From Clostridium fungisolvens (lineage in GTDB: Bacteria; Bacillota; Clostridia; Clostridiales; Clostridiaceae), in contig NZ_BLZR01000001.1 in assembly GCF_014193895.1 (NCBI RefSeq), forward strand, positions 1,922,001 to 1,986,000: 64,000 nt of DNA. The letters run 5' to 3'. Within the stretch, counting starts at the first letter, position 1. Every line of letters begins with the position of its first letter. The notes under the pieces were generated by a model. It saw nothing but the letters and a program-made list of their open reading frames with translations. It had not been told where the DNA came from and did not search any database. The translations under genes and the position numbers were made by a program. Shown piece by piece: positions 16,593-25,696 of this stretch.

Positions 16593-16605
16593 TGGAGATG
16601 AATTT

Positions 16606-17670
16606 ATGGGGAATATTTCAGGTAAGCCAACTACAATGAAAGAAATTAATATAGGATTAATTAAGAAAGCTCTTAAAAAAACAGGAGCAGCAACTAGAGC
16701 CGAGCTATCAGAAAGTACTGGAATAAGTCAAACTACAGTGAGATCATTATTAGAAGAATTACTTGATAGTAATGAAGTAATTAAACTGGGATTAGATAAA
16801 TCCAGTGGAGGAAGAAGAGCTGAAAGATACGCCTTAAATTTAGATGAAAGTTTAGTATTATCTTTTTATATTCGAGATAAACATATTGACTACGTTGTAT
16901 CAAATACATCTCGCGAAATTATAAAAGATGAATACATCGAGATAGAAAGTAATAATTATCTTTTTGAGATCGAAAAAATTATCGAGAACATTATAAATGA
17001 AGGTATAGCTATTAAGGCAATTGGAATTGCTGTGCCTGGAGTAGTAGATTTAGATAAGCGAAAGTATTTTTATGGGAAGAAACTATCAGGCTGGGAGGAA
17101 AGTAATATTGGAGAATATATTGAGGATAAATATAATATTCCTGTAGTACTTGAAAATGACTTGAATGCAATAGCATATGGGTATGGAGTTCAGCTTATTG
17201 ATAAACTTCATGTAGATGATTTAGATATCTTAAATATGATATATATACATTTCACCAATGCAGGTGTAGGATCTGGAATTATCGTAAATGGTGAACTTGT
17301 GCACGGTGGTAATAATTTTGCTGGTGAATTAGGATTTATTCCTATAGGTAATGATGGACAATATCTTCAATCACTAATTGAAAGCAACCCAGAAGAAGTT
17401 AAATATGTAGATGCTATTTCTAGATTAATTGCAACCGTAAACTGTGTTATAAACCCAGATATAGTAGTTATAGGTGGAGAAGACTTTAGAAGTAATCTTA
17501 CGAGTTTAATAATAGAGAATAGTAAAAAGTATATTGCCAATAATATAATCCCTGAAATTTTTTTAGCAGAAAATAGTAGAAGAGACTGCATTGTTGGCAT
17601 AGTCGAGCTTACTATAAAACTTATGTATTCAGGTATTAGTTTGATTGATAATGGGAGAAATAATAGATAG
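16606..17670 (+). CDS. ROK-family transcriptional regulator
   Basis: This 354-aa NagC/XylR-type protein has an N-terminal winged helix (residues about 12-65, with TRAELSESTGISQTTVRSLLEEL) and a ROK sugar-binding domain with the signature GVGSGIIVNGELVHGG. The usual zinc motif CxCGxxGCxE that follows this signature in ROK proteins is absent; instead there is GFIPIGNDGQYL. Ligand sensing may therefore differ. It starts directly behind a 46-bp palindrome, probably its own operator. An LD-carboxypeptidase-like and an acetamidase gene follow about 160 bp downstream. Confidence 0.85.
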   Translation: MGNISGKPTTMKEINIGLIKKALKKTGAATRAELSESTGISQTTVRSLLEELLDSNEVIKLGLDKSSGGRRAERYALNLDESLVLSFYIRDKHIDYVVSNTSREIIKDEYIEIESNNYLFEIEKIIENIINEGIAIKAIGIAVPGVVDLDKRKYFYGKKLSGWEESNIGEYIEDKYNIPVVLENDLNAIAYGYGVQLIDKLHVDDLDILNMIYIHFTNAGVGSGIIVNGELVHGGNNFAGELGFIPIGNDGQYLQSLIESNPEEVKYVDAISRLIATVNCVINPDIVVIGGEDFRSNLTSLIIENSKKYIANNIIPEIFLAENSRRDCIVGIVELTIKLMYSGISLIDNGRNNR

Positions 17671-17828
17671 AAGTTCATTTATAGGTAAAGTAATCAAAAA
17701 CGTTTATGGTAATATCCTCTAAAGATAAAGTTTTGATATTTACTGATATGGTTATTGTGATATAATTTTATATATTTTTACATATTAGGACGTATTAAAA
17801 GAAGTTTTATATTATGTGAGGTAATATT

Positions 17829-18863
17829 ATGAATTTGATGAAACCAAAAAGGTTAAAACGTGGAGATAAAGTAGCTACAGTGAGCCTATCTTGGGGTGGT
17901 GCTGGTGATGAAGATTTACTTTGGAGATACAATCTAGGTAAAAGGAGACTACAAGAACATTTTGGCTTAGAAGTTGTAGAAATGCCAAACACTTTAAAAG
18001 GGTCAGATTATTTATACAATCATCCAGAAAAGCGTGCAGAAGATTTAATGATGGCTTTCTCTGACTCTTCAATAAAAGCGATTTTCTCCTGTATCGGTGG
18101 AGAAGAAAGTATACGATTGTTACCATATATCGATTTTGATATTATAAGAGATAACCCTAAAATATTTATTGGATATTCTGATTCAACTATCACTCATTTT
18201 ATGTGTCTTAAAGCAAATCTATCAAGTTTCTATGGTGTATCTGTTCTTGCAGAGTTAGCTGAGAATATCAAGATATTTGATTATACTGCCTACTGGTTAG
18301 AGAAGGTTCTTTTTGATGCTTCTGCCATTGGTTTAATATCACCTGCTAGTGAATGGACAGGAGAAAGAGTGAGATGGCTTGAAAGCAACTCCAAGGTTGA
18401 AAAGAAGATGTTTAAGAATCATGGTTATGAGTTTTTACAAGGTACAGGAGTGACCCAAGGAAGATTAATTGGAGGCTGTATTGAAGTTATGGAAATGATG
18501 AAAGGTACTACTTTATGGCCACCTCTTGAAATGTTTGAAGATAGTATTTTATTCTTTGAAACTTCAGAAGATATGCCTGATCCATCTTATTTTGGATACT
18601 GGCTAAGAAACTATGGTAGCCAAGGCATATTTCAGAAGGTTAAGGGAATTATCTTTGGTAAGCCATATCAAGAAAAATATTATAATGAATACAAGGCTTC
18701 AATAATTAAAATAATTTCAGAATTAGACCTCCGTGATTTACCAATTGTTTATAATATGTCTTTTGGACATAATGAACCAATGATGTGCTTGCCTTACGGC
18801 GCAATGGCACAGATCGATTGTGATAAAAAAGAATTTAGTATACTTGAATCTGGCGTAGTTTAA
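17829..18863 (+). CDS. LD-carboxypeptidase/MccF-like serine peptidase (S66)
   Basis: This 344-aa cytoplasmic peptidase belongs to family S66. The nucleophile is S117 in the elbow GYSDSTITH. The partner glutamate lies in FFETSEDMPD and the histidine in MSFGHNEPM near the C terminus. Family members cut the L,D bond of murein tetrapeptides (LdcA) or release the toxic aminoacyl-nucleotide of microcin C (MccF). The 344-residue length and FGHNEPM ending look more like the MccF branch, but this is not decided. TGAGGT precedes the ATG. The acetamidase follows 65 bp later. Confidence 0.85.
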   Translation: MNLMKPKRLKRGDKVATVSLSWGGAGDEDLLWRYNLGKRRLQEHFGLEVVEMPNTLKGSDYLYNHPEKRAEDLMMAFSDSSIKAIFSCIGGEESIRLLPYIDFDIIRDNPKIFIGYSDSTITHFMCLKANLSSFYGVSVLAELAENIKIFDYTAYWLEKVLFDASAIGLISPASEWTGERVRWLESNSKVEKKMFKNHGYEFLQGTGVTQGRLIGGCIEVMEMMKGTTLWPPLEMFEDSILFFETSEDMPDPSYFGYWLRNYGSQGIFQKVKGIIFGKPYQEKYYNEYKASIIKIISELDLRDLPIVYNMSFGHNEPMMCLPYGAMAQIDCDKKEFSILESGVV

Positions 18864-18928
18864 GGTCTTAAAAGAAGAAACGTAAACTTTAAAAATATGT
18901 CTTTTAGTGACTTCAAGAGGAGAATATT

Positions 18929-19828
18929 ATGATTACAATTGAGAGTGAAAATGTAGTATATAAAATGTCAGATAAAAATGATCCAGTAGCTTATTGTCAA
19001 TCAGGGGATGTAGTTGAGTTTCAAACACTGGATTGTTTTAATAACGAACTACTATCTAAGGAAGCAAAATATGGTGTAGACAACAAATCTTTGGGCAATC
19101 CAGCAACTGGTCCACTGTATATAAATGGTGCAATGCCAGGAGATACTTTGAAGGTTGAAATTATAGATATTTTAGTTGGAGCTTTGGGAGTAAATGTTAT
19201 TGGACCTTTTAGTGGAGGTTTAAAACATAAGCTTACTAAATATGAAACTAAGAGAATTCCTGTTGAAAATGGCATAGCAAAGTTTAATGACTGTTTATCT
19301 ATGCCTATTGATCCAATGATTGGGGTAATTGGTGTAGCTCCAGCAGGAGAAGAAATCTCAACAATCATTCCAGGAACCCATGGCGGTAATATGGATTGTA
19401 GGCAAATTAGAAAAGGCGCAGTTTTATATTTACCTGTACTTGCAGAAGGCGCTCTTCTTGCAATAGGAGATCTTCATGCACTTATGGGAGATGGTGAAAT
19501 TGGTGGATGTGGTCTTGAGATTGAAGGAACTGTAGTTGTTCGAGTTAGTGTACTCTCTGATAAAAAAAGTGTAGCACCATCAGTATATGTTGATGGAAAG
19601 TGGATTACAATTGCTTCTTGTAAAACTTTAGATGAGGCTGCTGATGAAGCTACTGAAATGATGTTAGAGTTTCTAATAAAAGAAACTGGCATGAACGCTT
19701 ATGATGCTGGCATACTTTTGAGTCTTTGCGGCAATCTAGTGGTTTGTCAGAAGGTTAATCCTAATAAAACTGTGAGAATGGAATTACCTATTAGCGTATT
19801 AGCTGATTTGGGATATGTTATTGATTGA
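18929..19828 (+). CDS. Acetamidase/formamidase family amidohydrolase
   Basis: This 299-aa member of the FmdA/AmdA family would hydrolyse short aliphatic amides to ammonia and a carboxylate. Visible family motifs are NPATGPLYINGAMPGDTL, PGTHGGNMDCRQI and LHALMGDGEIGGCGLEI, which hold the metal-binding His and Asp residues. AGAGGAGAA precedes the ATG. It is followed at once by a strong terminator, so it probably ends an operon with the S66 peptidase. Together the pair could process an amide- or peptide-bearing compound; this is a guess from adjacency. Confidence 0.9.
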   Translation: MITIESENVVYKMSDKNDPVAYCQSGDVVEFQTLDCFNNELLSKEAKYGVDNKSLGNPATGPLYINGAMPGDTLKVEIIDILVGALGVNVIGPFSGGLKHKLTKYETKRIPVENGIAKFNDCLSMPIDPMIGVIGVAPAGEEISTIIPGTHGGNMDCRQIRKGAVLYLPVLAEGALLAIGDLHALMGDGEIGGCGLEIEGTVVVRVSVLSDKKSVAPSVYVDGKWITIASCKTLDEAADEATEMMLEFLIKETGMNAYDAGILLSLCGNLVVCQKVNPNKTVRMELPISVLADLGYVID

Positions 19829-19920
19829 TGAGGTATATAATAAAATGGATAAATTATTACTTTTTTTATGATATACACCTGTTAGTTTCATCGTATACAT
19901 TTAGAAAGCAGATGCAGAAA

Positions 19921-19957
19921 AAAATTCGCTGAAGTAGATTACTTCAGCGAATTTTTA
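19921..19957 (+). terminator. Strong terminator after the acetamidase
   Basis: Seventeen-bp perfect arms (19921-19937 and 19941-19957) with core TTCGCTGAAGTA and loop GAT. The sequence just upstream (CATTTAGAAAGCAGATGCAGAAAAAAA) resembles the right end of the P3 repeat at 44177-44377, so this terminator may derive from that family. Nothing else is seen in the 349-bp gap before lgt apart from a TATAAT near 20020. Confidence 0.9.
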
Positions 19958-20177
19958 TATCTCTAGAAATAAACAAAAGTATGAAGCTTACTAATAAAGT
20001 ACATAATAGAAAATTATGGTATAATCATATGAAATAACTTAATTATGTGTGCTTTTGTTTTATTTCACATGGTTTATTATCGTAAAGTAAAATATCAACT
20101 ATGAAGTTTTTCATCAATGTTATTACATAAAATTCACTACACATTAATAATGAGAAAAATATGGAGGGAGAAAAGTT

Positions 20178-20945
20178 ATGTACAACGAGTTAATAAAATT
20201 TGGACCAATCACAATTTATGGATATGGTTTGATGATAGGGATTGGGATTTTAGCAGCATATATTGTAACTGATTATAGAGCTAAGAAAATAAATGTAGAT
20301 AGAGAACCAATCTTTAATATAGCTATTTGGGGTGTGATAGGAGGAATACTTGGAGCAAAACTCTTATATTACGTGACTATAATAAATCAAATTATATCTG
20401 CCCCTAAGCTCCTTCTTAATATATCTGATGGATTTGTAGTTTATGGAGGTATAATTGGAGGGATTTTATCAGCATTTATATACTGCAAAAAATCTAAGAT
20501 GAATTTCTTAAAATATTTTGATTTAATAATACCTTCGGTAGCTTTAGCTCAAGGCTTTGGTAGAATTGGATGCTTCTTAGCTGGATGTTGCTATGGTGAA
20601 GAAACTACAAGCAAAATTAATGTGATTTTCAAGCACTCTAATTTTGCTCCAAACAACGTGAGATTAGTTCCTACGCAATTAATATCAAGTGGATTAGACT
20701 TTCTTAACTTTGCTGTTCTAATTTTTATAGCAAAATACAAAAAAGCTGATGGAATAGTAGTAGGATGTTATTTGGTTTTTTATAGTGCTGGAAGGTTTAT
20801 TCTTGAATTTTATAGAGGAGATTTAGTACGTGGAAGTGTTGGAAGTTTATCTACTTCTCAGTTTATTTCTATCTTTATGTTCATTATTGGATTGGGGATT
20901 GTATATTCAAGATCATATAAAAAGATAGATGAAGTAGAGAACTAA
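20178..20945 (+). CDS. lgt: Prolipoprotein diacylglyceryl transferase
   Basis: This 255-aa integral membrane enzyme transfers diacylglycerol from phosphatidylglycerol to the lipobox cysteine of prolipoproteins. The Lgt signature appears as GFGRIGCFLAGCCYG, with GFVVYGGIIGG before it and GRFILEFYRGD near the end, giving the conserved Gly, Arg and Glu residues. About seven membrane segments are visible. GGAGGGAG precedes the ATG. Its clients in this window include the lipoproteins at 29951-30580 and 31968-33236. Confidence 0.92.
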   Translation: MYNELIKFGPITIYGYGLMIGIGILAAYIVTDYRAKKINVDREPIFNIAIWGVIGGILGAKLLYYVTIINQIISAPKLLLNISDGFVVYGGIIGGILSAFIYCKKSKMNFLKYFDLIIPSVALAQGFGRIGCFLAGCCYGEETTSKINVIFKHSNFAPNNVRLVPTQLISSGLDFLNFAVLIFIAKYKKADGIVVGCYLVFYSAGRFILEFYRGDLVRGSVGSLSTSQFISIFMFIIGLGIVYSRSYKKIDEVEN

Positions 20946-21149
20946 AAGAAAATCCAGACTTTAGAATGAAGATTAACATGGTTAAAGACTTATCACTTTG
21001 CTTAAGTAATATTCTGATTATTAAAAATTGTGGTAAGTGTCTAGCTAAACGACCTTGCTTTACATGAAATCAAACAAGGCTTATTAGTAAAGAGTGAAAT
21101 ATGAAGTAAAAATCATTATGTATATAGAGAAATTAAGTAGGTGAATAAG

Positions 21150-22076
21150 ATGATCAATAATTTATTAGATGACCTCATAGGCTGCGTAAAGAAACAAAAT
21201 CTTCAGGTACTTAATGTGGTGGTTAGACAAAATGGAGAAGTAATTGCAAAGCATGATTTTGCAGAAGAAAAACCAATTCTCTTATGGTCTGTAAGTAAAA
21301 CTTTTACTTCTATGGCTGTAGGCATAGCAATCCATGAGGGATACTTTAAAATAAAAGACAAAGTTTTAGACTTCTTTCCTGATGTGCCTTCTAAGTACTT
21401 GAGTGAAAATCTTAAAAAATTGACAGTACATGATCTACTTTGTATGGGAGCTGGACATAGAGAATGTCCAATATCCAAGGCAGAAAGAGATGGTAGAGTT
21501 ATAAATGATATTTGTGAATTATTCTTTGAAGAACCATTTGTATTTGAACCAGGTACTCATTTTACCTATGATAATGCAGCAACGTATATGCTTTCAAAAA
21601 TTATTAGCATCACCACTGGAGTAAAATTAGATTACTTTTTAAATGAGAAAATATTTAAATATCTAGATATACCTAAGCCAAAATGGGATACATGTCCAAA
21701 AGGAATTCCGCTTGGATGCACTGGTTTGTATTTAAATGCAGAACAAATATCAAGATTTGGGCAACTAATTCTTAATAAAGGTGTTTGGAGAGGTGAACAA
21801 CTTATTCCGTCAAGTTATATAGAACAAGCTACTTCTGTTCAGATTAAAACAGATGATTTTAATGAGTTCTTTGCTACAGCAGATCATCATCAAGGATATG
21901 GATATCAAATGTGGATGAACTCATACCCTAATTCATATCGTATGGATGGTTTGTTTGGACAGTATGTTGTAATGATTCCAGATAAGAATGCAGTTGTTGC
22001 GTACACCTCTAATGAACCTGAAAACATGACAGGTGTTCTTGAACTTACGTGGAATACACTAGTGGAAAAGCTATAA
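21150..22076 (+). CDS. Serine hydrolase of the beta-lactamase class C family
   Basis: This 308-aa protein has the SxxK catalytic motif S47-V-S-K50 in LLWSVSKTF, the YxN motif in FTYDNAATY and an HQGYGY segment near residue 250 in place of the KTG box. No signal peptide is present, so it acts in the cytoplasm, as an esterase or D-aminopeptidase-like enzyme rather than a beta-lactamase. AGGTG before the ATG at 21150 favours that start over the GTG at 21141. Confidence 0.82.
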   Translation: MINNLLDDLIGCVKKQNLQVLNVVVRQNGEVIAKHDFAEEKPILLWSVSKTFTSMAVGIAIHEGYFKIKDKVLDFFPDVPSKYLSENLKKLTVHDLLCMGAGHRECPISKAERDGRVINDICELFFEEPFVFEPGTHFTYDNAATYMLSKIISITTGVKLDYFLNEKIFKYLDIPKPKWDTCPKGIPLGCTGLYLNAEQISRFGQLILNKGVWRGEQLIPSSYIEQATSVQIKTDDFNEFFATADHHQGYGYQMWMNSYPNSYRMDGLFGQYVVMIPDKNAVVAYTSNEPENMTGVLELTWNTLVEKL

Positions 22077-22120
22077 TCAAATTATTTAAGCTTAGTAAAT
22101 TAGAAATGGAGAAAAATTTA

Positions 22121-22708
22121 ATGAAGAAAAAGATGATTTTATTCACTTTAGTTCTTATACTTGTTATTATATCAGCTTTTTGTATATTAAACTTTAGTAG
22201 CACTGCAAGAGACATAAATCATGCAGTAAATAGACCAGGTTCAGTACCAGTAAATATAATTTACGAACAAAAGGGCAGTAAAGGAAGTATGGTATTTTGT
22301 ATTTCATCAGGAGTTGAAGGGTTATTTACCGCTGCTGTGAAAGAGAATATGTTTGGATATAGACTTGCTTATTGGGTGGCTCAAGGAGATATTAAGATTA
22401 CAATAGATAAAGTTGGTTTGACTGAATCATATTTCCCTAACATAAACAAAATAACGCCTCCAATGTTTTATGGGATAGTAGGAAACCCAGAGATTAAAAG
22501 AGTAAAAATTATTGAAAAGAAAAGAAATATTGAAGCAGAAGCTAAAATTGTAGATGCAAATGGTTATAGACTATGGCTTATTAATATGGAGAACTTTCAA
22601 GGTTCACAATTTGATATTATTGGTCTGTCAGATGATGATAAAGAAATAAGTCATAGACATGATAATATATCTCCACTGACTGTAGAACAAAAGCCTACTA
22701 AAATGTAA
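22121..22708 (+). CDS. Hypothetical membrane-anchored protein
   Basis: I do not recognise this 195-aa protein. It begins MKKKMILFTLVLILVIISAF, a signal anchor, followed by a soluble domain with no known motif. It starts 44 bp after the serine hydrolase and has the RBS ATGGAG, so the longer frame starting inside the preceding gene is not used. Co-transcription with the hydrolase is likely. Confidence 0.65.
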   Translation: MKKKMILFTLVLILVIISAFCILNFSSTARDINHAVNRPGSVPVNIIYEQKGSKGSMVFCISSGVEGLFTAAVKENMFGYRLAYWVAQGDIKITIDKVGLTESYFPNINKITPPMFYGIVGNPEIKRVKIIEKKRNIEAEAKIVDANGYRLWLINMENFQGSQFDIIGLSDDDKEISHRHDNISPLTVEQKPTKM

Positions 22709-22776
22709 TATAAAAGTTTATTTAAAGTGGTTAATTAAATTGAAAACTTGTAAATCATATATGCTTGGAGGATAAA

Positions 22777-23223
22777 ATGATATATCGTAAAGCAAATATA
22801 AGTGAAATAGAACAATTAAGTGAGTTGAGAAAGCAACAACTAATTGACGAAGGGATAGAGCCTAATATAGATATTGATGAAGAATTAAAAGTTTTTTTTC
22901 ATAACAAATTAAATGATGGTTCTTTAATTCAGTGGGTGGTAGAAGATCATGATGAAATCATAGCTACAGCTGCCATTGTATTTTATGAGTTTCCACCTAC
23001 ATATACAAACAAGAGTGGTAAAAAGGGATATGTTACAAATGTATATACTAAAGATAATTATCGAGGTAGAGGAATTGCAACTACTTTACTCAATAAGTTA
23101 GTAGAAGAGTCTAAAATGGCTGGAGTTATGAAATTATGGCTCGGTGCTTCAAAGTTAGGCAGACCAGTATATAAAAGGTTTGGATTTAAAGAAAATGATT
23201 CATGGTTAGAATTAAATCTATAG
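22777..23223 (+). CDS. GNAT-family N-acetyltransferase
   Basis: This 148-aa acetyltransferase has the acetyl-CoA loop DNYRGRGIATTLLNKL and the terminal strand SKLGRPVYKRFGFKEND. The ATG at 22777 follows GGAGGAT; a TTG in frame at 22765 lies on the RBS and is rejected. The acceptor is unknown. A hairpin at 23293 separates it from the convergent Nudix gene. Confidence 0.82.
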   Translation: MIYRKANISEIEQLSELRKQQLIDEGIEPNIDIDEELKVFFHNKLNDGSLIQWVVEDHDEIIATAAIVFYEFPPTYTNKSGKKGYVTNVYTKDNYRGRGIATTLLNKLVEESKMAGVMKLWLGASKLGRPVYKRFGFKENDSWLELNL

Positions 23224-23292
23224 TACTTAAGCTTCTTTGATATATCATGATTAATTATGAATTATTCAATTTGTTTGAGATAGAAAAATATT

Positions 23293-23326
23293 AAAGCAGG
23301 TAGTCTAAAATTGAGCTATCTGCTTT
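23293..23326. terminator. Hairpin between converging genes
   Basis: AAAGCAGGTAG (23293-23303) pairs with CTATCTGCTTT (23316-23326) with one G-T pair. The T-run is weak, but the position between the stops of two convergent genes fits a shared terminator. Confidence 0.6.
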
Positions 23327-23377
23327 ATTAAATACAATTTTATAATTTAATATGTAGATATATTTAATATAACGGCA

Positions 23378-23857
23378 TTAGCCATGGTTATATTTAATAC
23401 GTTCTGCACCTAAAAAGAGAGGAATTTCACTTTTAATCATTTTTTCAATATTGTTATTCAATACAGTAGGCAATAGACGAATTTTACATAAATGGTCTAT
23501 CTCAACCCACTCACTGCTTATCTGCATATCATCAACTTCTGTTGGTTCTTTTGCAGAAGTATCAGCTAATTCACATAGAAAGATGTGATACATCTTATGA
23601 ATATATTCTGGATATAATTTTCTTGTTATAGGATTTTCGCAGATCTCTTCACATAATGCTGTAAATCTTTTTGGAATGACAGAATAGCCAGTCTCTTCAA
23701 GACATTCTCTAATCACTGCTTCATGTAGTGTCTCATATGTATGTTGCCCTCCACCAGGTAAAGAGTAATATTCTCCGTTATATTCATCAAAACATCTGTT
23801 CAATAACACCTTATTATTGTTAATAATAATTGCTTTTGCAGTACTTCTAACACTCAT
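23378..23857 (-). CDS. Nudix hydrolase
   Basis: This 159-aa enzyme has a complete Nudix box running from GGGQHTYETLHEAVIREC to LEETGY (GX5EX7REUXEEXGU). It would hydrolyse a nucleoside diphosphate linked to another group. The start at 23857 is used because AGGAGGT lies directly before it; the frame reaches further up to 23881 without an RBS. A promoter TTGTAG-16-TATAAT can be read on the minus strand near 23920-23945. Confidence 0.85.
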   Translation of the reverse strand: MSVRSTAKAIIINNNKVLLNRCFDEYNGEYYSLPGGGQHTYETLHEAVIRECLEETGYSVIPKRFTALCEEICENPITRKLYPEYIHKMYHIFLCELADTSAKEPTEVDDMQISSEWVEIDHLCKIRLLPTVLNNNIEKMIKSEIPLFLGAERIKYNHG

Positions 23858-24179
23858 CTTTGACCTCCTATGCATCATCATAATGTTATACTATTTGTTA
23901 ATTACATATTATACCATAACTGTGTGTATCTACAATGTTAATGGCTTATCATTTATTTTAAATTTTCGCTATGTTTAACAATATTGTTGATATTCAAAAT
24001 GGTAAATAGCTTAAATTTAGCAGACAAAAAGGTAACCAAAAGATAAGGCAAGAAATAAAAAAACAGGTAGTAAATAGATAAATATGTTATAATTGTAAGT
24101 AATAAATCCTTGTTTACCGCTCTTAATGAGCCAGTAATTTATTGAATAAAGCAGATTAATTTTAATGAGAGGTGTTACT

Positions 24180-24290
24180 ATGAATTATAATATAATGTAT
24201 AAAGAATTACTCAAAATCCTCTGTGCAAAGTCTGTTAGTATGGCTTTTAGCGACGATTTGCACAGAGATAATTTTAAGTCGCTTCTATAA
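24180..24290 (+). CDS. Possible 36-aa small protein or leader peptide
   Basis: An ATG preceded by GAGAGGTG opens a 36-codon frame ending FKSLL and a stop, 66 bp before the CD3324-like gene. An inverted repeat, CTCTGTGCAAA (24219-24229) with TTTGCACAGAG (24257-24267), lies inside the frame. Translation of the frame would affect folding of this hairpin, which suggests a regulatory leader, but it may be a chance ORF. Confidence 0.35.
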   Translation: MNYNIMYKELLKILCAKSVSMAFSDDLHRDNFKSLL

Positions 24291-24356
24291 AATAAATTAA
24301 TGCATACGCAGGCTTTGCTTCCTAAGTTTGATACTAAATTTAAGGAGCTGAGCGAT

Positions 24357-24623
24357 ATGAAATATGTAAGAGTTGATAGTGTTTTGCCGGAGGATTTAAT
24401 TAAGGAGATTCAAAAATATATCCAAGGTGAATATATATACATTCCATCCTGCCCAGAAAGCAGAAAAAAGTGGGGAGAGAAATCTAATAACAGAGATTAC
24501 CTAAAGAACAGAAACGCTGATATATGCAGAAAGTATATGGAAGGTCAGACTATAAGTAGTTTGGCTGAAGAATTTTACCTTTCTGATAGCAGCATTAAAA
24601 AGATTATATATAAAAAAGAATGA
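24357..24623 (+). CDS. CD3324-family small protein with helix-turn-helix-like end
   Basis: This 88-aa protein matches the pattern of the clostridial CD3324 family: VLPEDLIKEIQKYIQGEYIYIP, then a WGEK motif and a C-terminal helix-turn-helix-like part (QTISSLAEEFYLSDSSIKKI). The family is related in part to Mor/C-type activators. DNA binding is likely, the target unknown. The ATG at 24357 follows AAGGAG. A terminator follows at 24631. Confidence 0.75.
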   Translation: MKYVRVDSVLPEDLIKEIQKYIQGEYIYIPSCPESRKKWGEKSNNRDYLKNRNADICRKYMEGQTISSLAEEFYLSDSSIKKIIYKKE

Positions 24624-24630
24624 TAGCTTT

Positions 24631-24666
24631 AAGCTACTACTCACATGATGGGTGGTAGCTTTTTTG
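24631..24666 (+). terminator. Rho-independent terminator
   Basis: AAGCTACTACTC (24631-24642) pairs with GGGTGGTAGCTT (24650-24661) through two G-T pairs and is followed by a T-run. Confidence 0.85.
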
Positions 24667-24796
24667 CTTAAAAAAACTCTTGCACCTCACCCTACGTTAG
24701 GTTGTATAGTTTGTTTAACAGCTATTAAGACCTTACGTAAGGATAGAAAGTTTTAGTAAATTTAAAATAAATAAGTTGAGAAAGGATTTATTACAA

Positions 24797-25651
24797 ATGA
24801 AAGAATACATTGTAAAGACATTAGCATATAACAAGCAAGTTAGAATTCTATTTATAGATAATACTAACATGGTACAAGAAGTCTGTAACAATAAAATTAC
24901 TAGTAATGTGTTAAAAACTGCACTAGGAAAAACTCTAACAATTACATCCTTAATATCAGGAATTTTAAAAGGCAATCAAAGAATAAGTATAAAAATTAAT
25001 TTAAGTAATAGAGAGTATAAGATTTTTGCTGATTGTGATTCTTTTGGAAATGTCCGTGGCTTTATTAATGATCAATTGCTAAACAAGTATTTATACAAAG
25101 ATGATGACAAGTCTATTGAACAATTAATAGGAGATAAGGGATGCATTCAGGTACTTAAGGATTTAGGCATGAATAGCATATTTACTGGTATAACTGATAT
25201 GCCTTATGGAAATATCGTAGATGATTTTTCCTACTACTTTAATCAAAGTGAGCAAACTGATACATTTTTTTCAGTAAATTTATTATATAATGAAAATAAT
25301 GAAATCATTTTATCCAGAGGCATAATGGCGCAGCTTCTTCCTGGTGCTTCAGAAGGAATTATTGATGAAATAAAAGAAATTATAGAAGAAAATGAGCAGG
25401 TTCTAGTAGAAAAGGACGTAACTCTAAATAAAATCCCACTGCTATTATTTGATGACATTGAAGTTATGGAAGCAAGTGAAGTTAGGTTCTTTTGTGGATG
25501 CTGTAAGGAAATGTTCTATCCAATGCTATATTCATTAGATAAGAAAGAAATTATAGATGCAGTTAATCAAGATAAATCCATGGAGATAGTATGCAATGTC
25601 TGTGGCAAGAAATACAGCTTTAACTCTGATGAGTTAAAGACTTTGATTTAA
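24797..25651 (+). CDS. hslO: Redox-regulated chaperone Hsp33
   Basis: This 284-aa holdase chaperone carries the redox-switch cysteines near the C terminus: a C-x-C(C) cluster in FFCGCCKEMF and C-x-x-C in CNVCGKKY, about 30 residues apart. In the family these bind zinc when reduced and unlock the chaperone on oxidation. The N-terminal domain includes PLGKTL-like TALGKTLTITSL and ends with QLLPGASEG. The ATG at 24797 follows AAAGGA; the TTG at 24776 is an alternative with poor spacing. Confidence 0.9.
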   Translation: MKEYIVKTLAYNKQVRILFIDNTNMVQEVCNNKITSNVLKTALGKTLTITSLISGILKGNQRISIKINLSNREYKIFADCDSFGNVRGFINDQLLNKYLYKDDDKSIEQLIGDKGCIQVLKDLGMNSIFTGITDMPYGNIVDDFSYYFNQSEQTDTFFSVNLLYNENNEIILSRGIMAQLLPGASEGIIDEIKEIIEENEQVLVEKDVTLNKIPLLLFDDIEVMEASEVRFFCGCCKEMFYPMLYSLDKKEIIDAVNQDKSMEIVCNVCGKKYSFNSDELKTLI

Positions 25652-25696
25652 TATAATAAGTTTCACAATTTTATGTTTAAAAAAGAAAGAGAAGTG

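Noticed and set aside
21150..22076. Secreted beta-lactamase
   Set aside because: No signal peptide and no KTG box; a cytoplasmic class C-like serine hydrolase is a better reading.
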